A stretch of DNA of 64,000 nt from Streptomyces sp. NBC_01142. Its GTDB lineage: Bacteria > Actinomycetota > Actinomycetes > Streptomycetales > Streptomycetaceae. A program made the position numbers and the translations under genes. A model generated the notes under the pieces. That model had not been told where the DNA came from. It made no database searches and saw nothing but the letters and a program-made list of their open reading frames with translations. Each line of letters opens with the position of its first letter. Position 1 is the stretch's first letter. The stretch lies in the NCBI RefSeq assembly GCF_026341125.1, contig NZ_JAPEOR010000001.1, forward strand, positions 62,001 to 126,000, read 5' to 3'. This document shows, one piece after another, positions 14,581 through 21,519 of this stretch.

Positions 14581-14808
14581 GGACATTTCCCACAGCGGTG
14601 TCACCTGTGGGACAACTCTGCCCGCAGCCCCATGCTCAGGGTTGCACGCCTTTCCGGAGCTGTACCGGTCGACGTCCGGGATTTCACGTCCACATGACGT
14701 CACCCATTTCATTGCCTGCATCCCGCACCGGATTCACTGCAAACCAGATTCGCATTCTATTCGGCCCGTTCTTGTGATTCCCCGCGCTGCTCTTCCGCTG
14801 CGGGAATT

Positions 14809-14831
14809 CCTTGATACGTGCCGTATCAAGG
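14809..14831 (+). promoter_or_regulatory. Hairpin overlapping the helicase ribosome binding site
   Basis: CCTTGATACG (14809-14818), loop TGC, CGTATCAAGG (14822-14831) form a perfect 10-bp stem. The 3' arm contains the first half of the AAGGAAGG ribosome binding site (14828-14835) of the helicase that starts at 14842. Pairing would hide the site, so this looks like a translational switch, perhaps temperature dependent. The function is inferred. Confidence 0.6.
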
Positions 14832-14841
14832 AAGGTTCTCA

Positions 14842-16353
14842 ATGAACCCCACACGTACGAACGGCCGCTCCTCCCGCCCCCGCCGCACCGACGGCCCCGC
14901 TTTCGGCTCCGGCGCCCGTTCGGGGCGGGGCGGCCGCTTCGGCTCGCCCGCCCCGAGCCGTTCAGGCGCTCCGGTCCGCTCTGGCGGCCACGGCCGGCGG
15001 CCCGCAGCGGTCCAGGGCGAGTTCGCCCTGCCGAAGACGATCACTCCCGCGCTGCCCGCGGTCGAGGCGTTCGCGGACCTCGACATGCCCGAGCAGTTGC
15101 TGGCCGCGCTCACCGCGCAAGGCGTGAGCGTCCCGTTCCCGATCCAGGGCGCGACCCTGCCCAACACCCTCGCGGGCCGCGACGCCCTGGGACGCGGGCG
15201 CACCGGCTCCGGCAAGACCCTCGCCTTCGGCCTGGCCCTGCTGGCCCGTACCGCCGGGCAGCGCGCCGAGCCCCGCCAGCCGCTGGCCCTGATCCTTGTT
15301 CCCACCCGCGAGCTAGCGCAGCAGGTGACCGACGCACTCACCCCCTACGCCCGCTCGGTGAAGCTGCGGCTTGCCACCGTCGTCGGCGGAATGTCGATCG
15401 GCAGGCAGGCCAATGCGCTGCGCGGTGGCGCCGAGGTCGTCGTCGCGACGCCGGGCCGCCTCAAGGACCTCATCGACCGCGGTGACTGCCGACTGAACCA
15501 GGTCGCGATCACCGTCCTGGACGAGGCCGACCAGATGGCCGACATGGGCTTCATGCCCCAGGTCACCGAACTCCTGGACCAGGTACGCCCCGAGGGCCAG
15601 CGGATGCTGTTCTCCGCCACCCTCGACCGCAACGTCGACCGGCTGGTCCGCCGCTACCTCACCGATCCGGTCGTCCACTCCGTCGACCCGTCCGCAGGCG
15701 CGGTCACCACGATGGAGCATCACGTGCTGCACGTCCACGGCGCCGACAAGCACCGGACGACGACGGAGATCGCGGCGCGCGAGGGCCGGGTGATCATGTT
15801 CCTGGACACCAAGCACGCCGTTGACCGGCTGACGCAGGACCTGCTGAACAGCGGTGTCCGGGCCGCCGCCCTGCACGGCGGGAAGTCGCAGCCGCTGCGC
15901 ACCCGGACCCTGGCCCAGTTCAAGACCGGCCACGTCACCGTGCTCGTCGCGACGAACGTCGCGGCGCGCGGCATCCACGTCGACAACCTCGACCTCGTCG
16001 TCAACGTCGACCCGCCGACCGACCACAAGGACTACCTCCACCGCGGCGGCCGTACCGCGCGGGCCGGGGAGTCCGGCAGCGTCGTCACCTTGGTCACCCC
16101 CAACCAGCGCCGGGACATGACCCGCCTCATGACAGCGGCTGGCATCGTGCCCCAGACCACCCAGGTCCGCTCCGGCGAAGAGGCACTCAGCCAGATCACC
16201 GGCGCCCAGACCCCCTCCGGCATCCCCGTGACGATCACCGCGCCGGTAGTCGAGCGGCGTCAGCGCAGCGCGGCCTCACGCGGCCGACGCAGCCCCGCAT
16301 CGGCTGCCCGGCGCATGACCGCGCGGCAGACCTCCTTCGACGCGGCGGCCTAG
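14842..16353 (+). CDS. DEAD-box ATP-dependent RNA helicase
   Basis: A 503-residue helicase starting MNPTRTNGRSSRPRRTDGPA at ATG 14842. Residues 1-60 are a basic Arg/Gly/Ser-rich tail likely to bind RNA. The core shows motif I GRTGSGKT (about 119-126), Ia PTRELA, motif II DEAD (227-230), motif III SAT (258-260), and motifs V and VI (ATNVAARGIHVDNLD, HRGGRTARAG). Another basic tail closes the protein. It should unwind RNA during cold stress alongside the csp gene upstream. Its ribosome binding site is partly buried in a 10-bp hairpin, suggesting translational control. Confidence 0.95.
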   Translation: MNPTRTNGRSSRPRRTDGPAFGSGARSGRGGRFGSPAPSRSGAPVRSGGHGRRPAAVQGEFALPKTITPALPAVEAFADLDMPEQLLAALTAQGVSVPFPIQGATLPNTLAGRDALGRGRTGSGKTLAFGLALLARTAGQRAEPRQPLALILVPTRELAQQVTDALTPYARSVKLRLATVVGGMSIGRQANALRGGAEVVVATPGRLKDLIDRGDCRLNQVAITVLDEADQMADMGFMPQVTELLDQVRPEGQRMLFSATLDRNVDRLVRRYLTDPVVHSVDPSAGAVTTMEHHVLHVHGADKHRTTTEIAAREGRVIMFLDTKHAVDRLTQDLLNSGVRAAALHGGKSQPLRTRTLAQFKTGHVTVLVATNVAARGIHVDNLDLVVNVDPPTDHKDYLHRGGRTARAGESGSVVTLVTPNQRRDMTRLMTAAGIVPQTTQVRSGEEALSQITGAQTPSGIPVTITAPVVERRQRSAASRGRRSPASAARRMTARQTSFDAAA

Positions 16354-16399
16354 AACCTTCGTGATCAGGAAACTGACCCACCACTGCAGGAGGCACCTT

Positions 16400-16804
16400 T
16401 TGACGCTGGTTCAGATGCAGCCCCGCTCGGCGAATGCCACCCCCGTACACAGGACGGCGGCCGACGCCATGGACACCGGCGCACCGCAGGTCTGCGACGA
16501 CATGACCCTCGAGGTCGCCCTGTCCGTCATGGACAGCGCCCGCACCGGACACCTCCTCGTCTGCGACAACGACGGCCTGTGCACCCAACTGGTCACCCAG
16601 GCCCAGCTCGCCGCCGCCCGCGACAGCTCCGCGTACACGGACCGGATCCAACTGCGCGACATCCTCGGCGACCGCCGGCCGTTCCCCCCTCCCCTGACCA
16701 CGATGGCCGAAGCCGAGCACGCGATGCACTGCCGCCGCCTCGATGCCCCGCCTGTCGTCGACGAACACGGCAGTGCTCTGGGCGTCCTCGCCCTTGCTCG
16801 CTGA
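16400..16804 (+). CDS. CBS-domain protein
   Basis: A 134-residue protein. I chose TTG 16400 because AGGAGG lies six bases upstream; GTG 16361 or ATG 16415 are alternatives. Two CBS motifs can be traced: ADAMDTGAPQVCDDMTLEVA with GHLLVCDNDGLCTQLVTQAQ, and MAEAEHAMHCRRLDAPPVVD with GSALGVLALAR. CBS pairs bind adenine nucleotides and often regulate partners. It follows the helicase by 46 bases in the cold-shock cassette, but the ligand and partner are unknown. Confidence 0.75.
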   Translation: MTLVQMQPRSANATPVHRTAADAMDTGAPQVCDDMTLEVALSVMDSARTGHLLVCDNDGLCTQLVTQAQLAAARDSSAYTDRIQLRDILGDRRPFPPPLTTMAEAEHAMHCRRLDAPPVVDEHGSALGVLALAR

Positions 16805-16859
16805 ACCGCCTCAACCGCGGCAGAACCATCCCCCTTCGGTCCTCTCCTTGTGAGGCATC

Positions 16860-17171
16860 ATGCGCTGTGTCATCGCCCGCTTCCCGTTCGACCTCACCAA
16901 GAGCGGCGTCCTGGAATCGATGAAGGGCATCAGGCCCGAGCAGGTCTTCGGCGAGTCCGTGATCATCGGCCGCCGCACCTACCCCGTCAAGCAGGTCGGC
17001 CAGGTCGTCACACGCCAGGACCGCCGCGACTTCAGCGCCGGCGAAGTCCTCCGGGCCATGACCCAGCTCGGCTTCACCTGCCGCGGCCTTCCCAAGGCCG
17101 CCGCGCCCACGCGCGTCCTCAACCCGTTCCAACAGGCTTCCGCGATGCTCGGCGCCCCCGCGGCAGCCTGA
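16860..17171 (+). CDS. SCO5918-type conserved protein
   Basis: A 103-residue protein starting MRCVIARFPFDLTKSGVLES. It is basic, with QVFGESVIIGRRTYPVKQVG and a conserved QDRRDFSAGEVLRAMTQLGF stretch. I recognise it as the family named after S. coelicolor SCO5918, always near a DEAD-box helicase and csp in Streptomyces. Its biochemical role is not known; by neighbourhood it may be an RNA-related cold-response protein. It closes the cassette, and a strong terminator follows. Confidence 0.75.
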   Translation: MRCVIARFPFDLTKSGVLESMKGIRPEQVFGESVIIGRRTYPVKQVGQVVTRQDRRDFSAGEVLRAMTQLGFTCRGLPKAAAPTRVLNPFQQASAMLGAPAAA

Positions 17172-17207
17172 CCGACGGGCAGGCGCGAGCCGCCACCAAA
17201 ACAGCGA

Positions 17208-17243
17208 TGAGGGCCCGACCGGAATACGCCGGTCGGACCCTCA
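17208..17243 (+). terminator. Terminator of the cold-shock cassette
   Basis: TGAGGGCCCGACCGG (17208-17222) pairs with CCGGTCGGACCCTCA (17229-17243) with one G-T pair and a 6-base loop, 37 bases after the SCO5918-like gene. Confidence 0.75.
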
Positions 17244-17277
17244 CCGCATACCGGCGGCTTCTCGACGCGACAGTTGG

Positions 17278-17466
17278 TCAGTGGTCGGAGTAGCTGAAGT
17301 CGCCCATGGTCCAGGCACTGACGTCCTCGATCGCCACGCGGTACATCCCGCCCGTCTCCGGGATCCCCACCGCGCCCTCGCGGGCGCCCGCGCCTTCCGA
17401 GGCACATTGACGTCGCCGCTCCGAACGTGGCTCCTGTGGCACCCGCCACAACTCTCGTATGCGCAC
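17278..17466 (-). pseudogene. C-terminal scrap of an unknown protein
   Basis: The frame ends EGAVGIPETGGMYRVAIEDV SAWTMGDFSYSDH, which looks like the folded C-terminus of a real protein, while the first 20 residues are arginine-rich noise. No start signal is convincing. I take it as the remnant of a gene whose 5' part was lost next to the att site. Confidence 0.3.
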
Positions 17467-17763
17467 GCTAAGCTACCGGTGCGCGGCTGACCTGCGAAAC
17501 GGTCACTGGCTCGGGCGTAGGGGAAGCGAGCCCGCGTTCATCTCGATGCCGGTGCGAAGCTCCCCAGTTCGGCCCCCACTCCGACCAGCGACGCTGCCGC
17601 TCATCACGTTCCTGGGGCCGGCGCACGGGAACGGATGGGAACCTGGTGGGATCGGGAACGATGCGGCAAGGCCGAGCGAGGGCGGCCACCCGCACCTACC
17701 CTGACCTGCAACGTTCCTGAGAATCAGGTCATGTTGATCAAGATCGTGATGATCATGTGCTGA

Positions 17764-17806
17764 CTCGTAATGCGTAGGTCTCGGGTTCGAATCCCGAAGG
17801 CGGCTC
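17764..17806 (+). other. att site: tRNA-Thr(CGT) 3' half, copy 2
   Basis: Identical over 43 bases to 4318-4360 and in the same orientation. The 5' half of the tRNA is again missing (the preceding bases, GATCATGTGCTGA, are unrelated to a tRNA). It marks the right boundary of the 13.4-kb island; ordinary chromosome appears to resume at 17807. Confidence 0.8.
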
Positions 17807-17944
17807 TGTAGAAGCCTCAGGACTCACTCGCCGTGACCTGGGGCTCTTGCTTTTCCCCGGTGCGGGAGTGGGGCTCGCTCACCGCCTGTGCCGCCCCCGC
17901 CCGGCCGGGCGCCCCGGGAGAGGGCGCAGCCGGGTGCCTCCGGA

Positions 17945-18355
17945 TCAGCTCCAGGCCGGATGGCGCCGGCCCGCCAGGGCCGTGACCAGCGTGTCCCATG
18001 CTTCGGCGGGCATCGACTCGGCGTCCTCGACCAGGCGCGCGAGCGATGTGCGCACGTCGGCGACGAGTTCGGCGGTGGGGCGGGTGGCGTCGTGTTCGGC
18101 GGCACGGGCAAGTGCCGCGCTGCCGGCCCTCGGCGTGGGCTCGGCACCTGTGCGGGCCACGGTCAGCAGCCACACGTAGGCGTCGGCACTGCGCGCCACG
18201 TGGGTGGCGACGTGGCCACCGGTCCAGCCCGGCAGCGCCGAGGGAGCGCGCGCGTCCGTGTCGGTCAGGGCGGTGAGGGTGGCGGCGAACCGGGCGGCGG
18301 AGCGGGCTGTTTCGCCGATGACGTCGGAGATGTCCATGCGGTCGTGTCGGGGCAT
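17945..18355 (-). pseudogene. Mycothiol-dependent maleylpyruvate isomerase-like protein, C-terminally truncated
   Basis: The 136-residue product starts MPRHDRMDISDVIGETARSA and carries the DinB-like metal-site region WTGGHVATHVARSADAYVWL. It ends abruptly at AGRRHPAWS, where family members continue for roughly another 80 residues. The lost part would lie between here and the att copy at 17806, so element integration or excision probably removed the 3' end. The N-terminal metal-binding helix bundle may still fold, but activity is doubtful. Confidence 0.6.
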
Positions 18356-18759
18356 GCCGGAAAGGTTGCCTCAATGGCCCGTCATCCACGTCGGGGTACG
18401 TGTCGGCCCGCGCGGGAGTCGGTGACCCCGCGAGCCGGTGCAACAGTCGGTTGCAATCCGGAATTTGATCCACCGGTGGAGTGATTGAGCATGCCCTCAC
18501 CGGACGAGACGAGGGGTCGGCCGCCGACGTCGCGCCTACTGCCGTGAACAGAGCGCCAGTTGAGGGTGGTGATGCGGCGTGAGCTGGCCCTGAATGTTGA
18601 ACTGGCAAGCAATCAGGCCGAGTTGACCCGCGTAGAAAACGCGTTGCGGTCAACTCCCCCTGGGTGTGATGGTGTTCACGTCTTGCACACCAGTCACACC
18701 TCTTGTGCTCTTCACAGTTCGCGCATAGCGTCTGCAACTGTCCAATACGAGAGGGGAAC
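18356..18759. other. Upstream region of the lasso cluster
   Basis: There is no gene in these 404 bases. The region holds a two-part inverted repeat, GTTGACC (18622-18628) with GGTCAAC (18648-18654) and an inner CGCGT/ACGCG, and the lasso promoter candidate further right. Confidence 0.5.
18703..18731 (+). promoter_or_regulatory. Probable promoter of the lasso-peptide operon
   Basis: TTGTGC (18703-18708) and TAGCGT (18726-18731) are separated by 17 bases, resembling a HrdB-type promoter. The -10 box is 28 bases before the precursor start. Not experimentally supported. Confidence 0.5.
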
Positions 18760-18894
18760 GTGACAAACATGCAGAAGCAGAAGAAGACCTATGCAAAGCC
18801 GTCGCTCTTCAACCAGGGCGACTTCACCAAGAAGACCGCGGGCATGTTCTATGCCTCCTGCAAGGAGTACTGGTCCCGTCGGCTCTGCATCTGA
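18760..18894 (+). CDS. lasA: Lasso-peptide precursor (two-cysteine KEYW type)
   Basis: A 44-residue precursor starting at GTG 18760 behind GAGGGG (ATG 18769 is an alternative). The leader has the actinobacterial lasso signature YAKPSLFNQGDFTKKTA, with the conserved Tyr-Pro-Leu-Gly-Phe spacing and Thr at -2. The predicted 17-residue core is GMFYASCKEYWSRRLCI. Gly1 would join Glu9 to make the macrolactam ring, with the tail threaded through it. Cys7 in the ring and Cys16 in the tail could form one disulfide, as in class III lasso peptides. The KEYWSRR segment recalls keywimysin, which as I remember has no such cysteine pair. It is the first gene of a complete maturation operon. Confidence 0.93.
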   Translation: MTNMQKQKKTYAKPSLFNQGDFTKKTAGMFYASCKEYWSRRLCI

Positions 18895-18911
18895 GTGACT
18901 GAGGGGTGAAG

Positions 18912-20813
18912 ATGCTCGGTCACTTGCGTGACTTCTTTGTGGTCCTTCCGGACACGGCCGAAGGCCAGGCTGTGGCCGGGCATCTTGGCTCGGAGGCGGA
19001 AGGCGTACTGACCATTCCCTACGCCTCCGGGCGCCCCTGGATCGTCGCCCGGCTGCTTGTGCGGCGCATCAGTCATGTGTCGCGCGGCAGTGACTCCCTG
19101 GTGCTGATCGGCCCGAACCGCGTCCCTGACGCGGCCCTTGCGGAGCTGCTCGGCCAGGCACGCGACAGTGCCGATCTGCACCGGCGGCTGACGCGACTGC
19201 CCGGACTCCATCACGTCATCTCCCGTATGCGGGACGAGACGTGTGTCCGGGGCACGGCGTCCGGGCATCGGCGCGTCTATCACGCCGCGCATGCGGGCGG
19301 ACGTGTCGTCTCCGACCGGCCCGCAGTGCTGGCCCACCTCACGGGGGCGGAGCTCGACGACGGTGCGCTCGCCCTGCGTCTGCTGGACTTCGTCCCGCAT
19401 CCGCTCAGGGAGCGGCCGGTGTGGCGTGGCCTGGAGGAGATCGATCCGGCGTACGCGCTCACCCTGCGCGACGGGGCCGGTGGGCCGAAGCACACCGTAC
19501 GGCGCTGGTGGCAGCCGCCCACGCCGGAACTCCGTATGGAGGAGGGCGCGCCTCTCATCGCTGCCGCGCTCGCGGACTCCGTACGCGCCCACGTCGAGGG
19601 GCACACCAGGATCAGCTGCGAACTCTCCGGAGGGCTGGACTCCACCTCTGTCACCTTCCTCGCCCAGCAGGCGGGGGCTCAGGAGACGACGCTCCTGACC
19701 GTGGCGGCCCGGGACAGCCGCTCGGAGGACGAGATGTGGGCACGCCGCGGGGTCGAGGAAGCCCGCAAGGACGTGTCCCGGACGATCGACCACCGGGTCA
19801 TCCCGGCCGGTGACGCCCCGCTGTTCTACGCGGACCTGAGGGGCACCGCCGGTGAACTGCTCGACGAGCCCTTCCCCGTGGCTCCCGCCCGTGCGCGTGC
19901 GCACATGCTGCTTGGGCGCGCGGCCGCGACGGGCTCCGAATACCACCTCACCGGCTACGGCGGTGACGAACTCTTCAACGGCCTGGCCTCGGCCTGTCAG
20001 GATCTTCTCCCCGGCAAGCCGCTGAAGGCATGGAACCGGATCAGCGCACTGCGCCACCAGTCGGGCTGGCCGCTGTGGCCGACCGTGCGCGGGCTGCTCT
20101 TCCCGCCCGCGTTCTCCACGTGGCTGGCCGCTTCCGTGACCGACGGCCCGGGAACCGGCGGGCTTGCGTCCGACGCCCGTCGTCCGCAGGTCTCCTGGGG
20201 AATGCAGCAGGCGATGCGGCCCTGGTTCACCGGTGACGCCAAGGCGCTGATCCGCGACGAGTTCCGCTCGGCCGCCGAGCGCGCCGAGCCGCTGAGCCCC
20301 CGTCCCGGTCGGCATATGGACATCGACACGGTCAGGCTCGGTGCCCGCTACTTCCAGGCGATGGAAGACCTGGGCATGACGGTGGGACTTCCGGTGGCCG
20401 CGCCGTTCTTCGACGACCGGGTGATCGAGGCGGTCCTTGCCGTTCGCGTCGAGGACCGGGTCATTCCGTGGCGGTACAAGCCGCTGCTGGTCGAGGCCAT
20501 GCGCGAGGTGGTGCCGGCGAGCCTGCTCGCCCGGACCACCAAGGACCACATGTCCGCGGACGATGTGCAGGGGCTTCGTGAACATGCTCCCGAACTCCGC
20601 GAGTTGTGGACCGGCTCCCGCCTTGCCGAGCGCGGCCTCATCGACGCGAAGCAGCTGAGGCGGCTGGCGGACGACCCGTTCTCGCCGGTGCTGCAGCAGC
20701 ATCCGATCGACTCGACGGTGTCCTGCGAGGCATGGCTCCGTACGGTCGAGGGCGGCTGGCCCGCCGAAGAGAATTCCCCGAAGCGTTCCGAGAAGAGCGA
20801 GGCAGTTTCTTGA
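18912..20813 (+). CDS. lasC: Lasso cyclase (asparagine-synthetase-like)
   Basis: A 633-residue protein; I prefer ATG 18912, five bases after GAGGGG, over GTG 18906. It has the two-part asparagine synthetase B layout: an N-terminal glutaminase-like region without the catalytic Cys2, and a synthetase domain with the pyrophosphate loop SGGLDS at residues 239-244. It should adenylate the Glu9 side chain of the core and form the amide bond with the Gly1 amine. YGGDELFNG and PFFDDRVIEAVLAV are further family motifs. Its stop overlaps the next start (TTGA), so the operon is translationally coupled. Confidence 0.93.
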   Translation: MLGHLRDFFVVLPDTAEGQAVAGHLGSEAEGVLTIPYASGRPWIVARLLVRRISHVSRGSDSLVLIGPNRVPDAALAELLGQARDSADLHRRLTRLPGLHHVISRMRDETCVRGTASGHRRVYHAAHAGGRVVSDRPAVLAHLTGAELDDGALALRLLDFVPHPLRERPVWRGLEEIDPAYALTLRDGAGGPKHTVRRWWQPPTPELRMEEGAPLIAAALADSVRAHVEGHTRISCELSGGLDSTSVTFLAQQAGAQETTLLTVAARDSRSEDEMWARRGVEEARKDVSRTIDHRVIPAGDAPLFYADLRGTAGELLDEPFPVAPARARAHMLLGRAAATGSEYHLTGYGGDELFNGLASACQDLLPGKPLKAWNRISALRHQSGWPLWPTVRGLLFPPAFSTWLAASVTDGPGTGGLASDARRPQVSWGMQQAMRPWFTGDAKALIRDEFRSAAERAEPLSPRPGRHMDIDTVRLGARYFQAMEDLGMTVGLPVAAPFFDDRVIEAVLAVRVEDRVIPWRYKPLLVEAMREVVPASLLARTTKDHMSADDVQGLREHAPELRELWTGSRLAERGLIDAKQLRRLADDPFSPVLQQHPIDSTVSCEAWLRTVEGGWPAEENSPKRSEKSEAVS

Positions 20814-21061
20814 AGCTCCGGCAAGGCATAGCCATCACCACCACCGAGTACGGCGGCGTGCTGCTCGACGAACGCGACGGCACCTACTGGCAGTTGAACG
20901 AGTGCGGCACCATCGTGGTGAACGCCCTCGCCGCGGGACGGGACACGGACGCCGCCGTCGAGCAGCTGCTCGAGGAATTCGACGTCGAGCGGGCCGAGGC
21001 CGAGGCCGATGTCGCGGAGCTGACCCGGCAGCTCATCGAGGCGAAGATCGTCACGCCATGA
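20810..21061 (+). CDS. lasB1: Lasso RRE protein (PqqD-like leader-binding)
   Basis: An 83-residue RiPP recognition element starting at TTG 20810, which overlaps the cyclase stop. The winged-helix PqqD fold is visible in TEYGGVLLDERDGTYWQLNE, CGTIVVNALAAG and VAELTRQLIEAKIV. It binds the leader peptide, chiefly the Tyr-Pro motif, and presents the precursor to the peptidase. In actinobacteria the RRE and peptidase are usually separate proteins as here. Its stop overlaps the start of the next gene (ATGA). Confidence 0.9.
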   Translation: MKLRQGIAITTTEYGGVLLDERDGTYWQLNECGTIVVNALAAGRDTDAAVEQLLEEFDVERAEAEADVAELTRQLIEAKIVTP

Positions 21062-21519
21062 CCACCGAAATGACCATGCCCCGCCGGGGAGCCGGCCCGG
21101 GCGGACTCAAGCTGCGCGCCGCCATCGCTGTGGCCTTCGTGCTGGCCAAGCTGCGCCCGGGACGGCTGCGCCGGGTGCTGACGCGGATCAGCCGCGGTGC
21201 GCGCCCCGCCTCGTACGACGAGGCACTCGAGACATACGAGAGGGTGGTCGCCACCAGCCGGAAGTGCGCCGGCTGGTACGGCTGTCTGCCCCGCTCGATC
21301 GCGATCGCGCTCTCCTGCCGTATGTCGGGCACCTGGCCCGACTGGTGCGCGGGGGTACGCGACGCGCCGCCGTTCTCGCCGCACGCCTGGGTGCAGGCCG
21401 AGGGCAGGGCGGTCAACGAGGGTGCGGCGGAGGACTTCCGTCCGCTCATGGTGGTGACGGTGCGCGAAGGGGGCAGCGGTGATTCCGGCGGGGACGAAGA
21501 CGCCCGGCCCGGAGCGTAG
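21058..21519 (+). CDS. lasB2: Lasso leader peptidase (transglutaminase-like)
   Basis: A 153-residue cysteine protease of the transglutaminase-like B2 family. The likely catalytic Cys is in KCAGWYGCLPRSIAIALSCR (the GCLPRS cysteine) and the His in FSPHAWVQAEGRAVNEG; the acidic partner is probably in EDFRPL. It should cut after the Thr-Ala end of the leader to free Gly1. The N-terminus has a helical segment (LKLRAAIAVAFVLAKLRPGR) that may associate with membrane. The gene overlaps the exporter gene by 41 bases. Confidence 0.9.
   Translation: MTTEMTMPRRGAGPGGLKLRAAIAVAFVLAKLRPGRLRRVLTRISRGARPASYDEALETYERVVATSRKCAGWYGCLPRSIAIALSCRMSGTWPDWCAGVRDAPPFSPHAWVQAEGRAVNEGAAEDFRPLMVVTVREGGSGDSGGDEDARPGA

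Larger units (their letters stand above)
17172..17763. other. Gene-poor end of the island
   Basis: This region holds the terminator of the cold-shock cassette, a short coding scrap on the minus strand, and about 290 bases before the att copy with no gene. I see no integrase. Confidence 0.5.

Noticed and set aside
18849..20702. A 617-residue minus-strand frame
   Set aside because: It is antisense to the lasso cyclase and has no family features or start signal.
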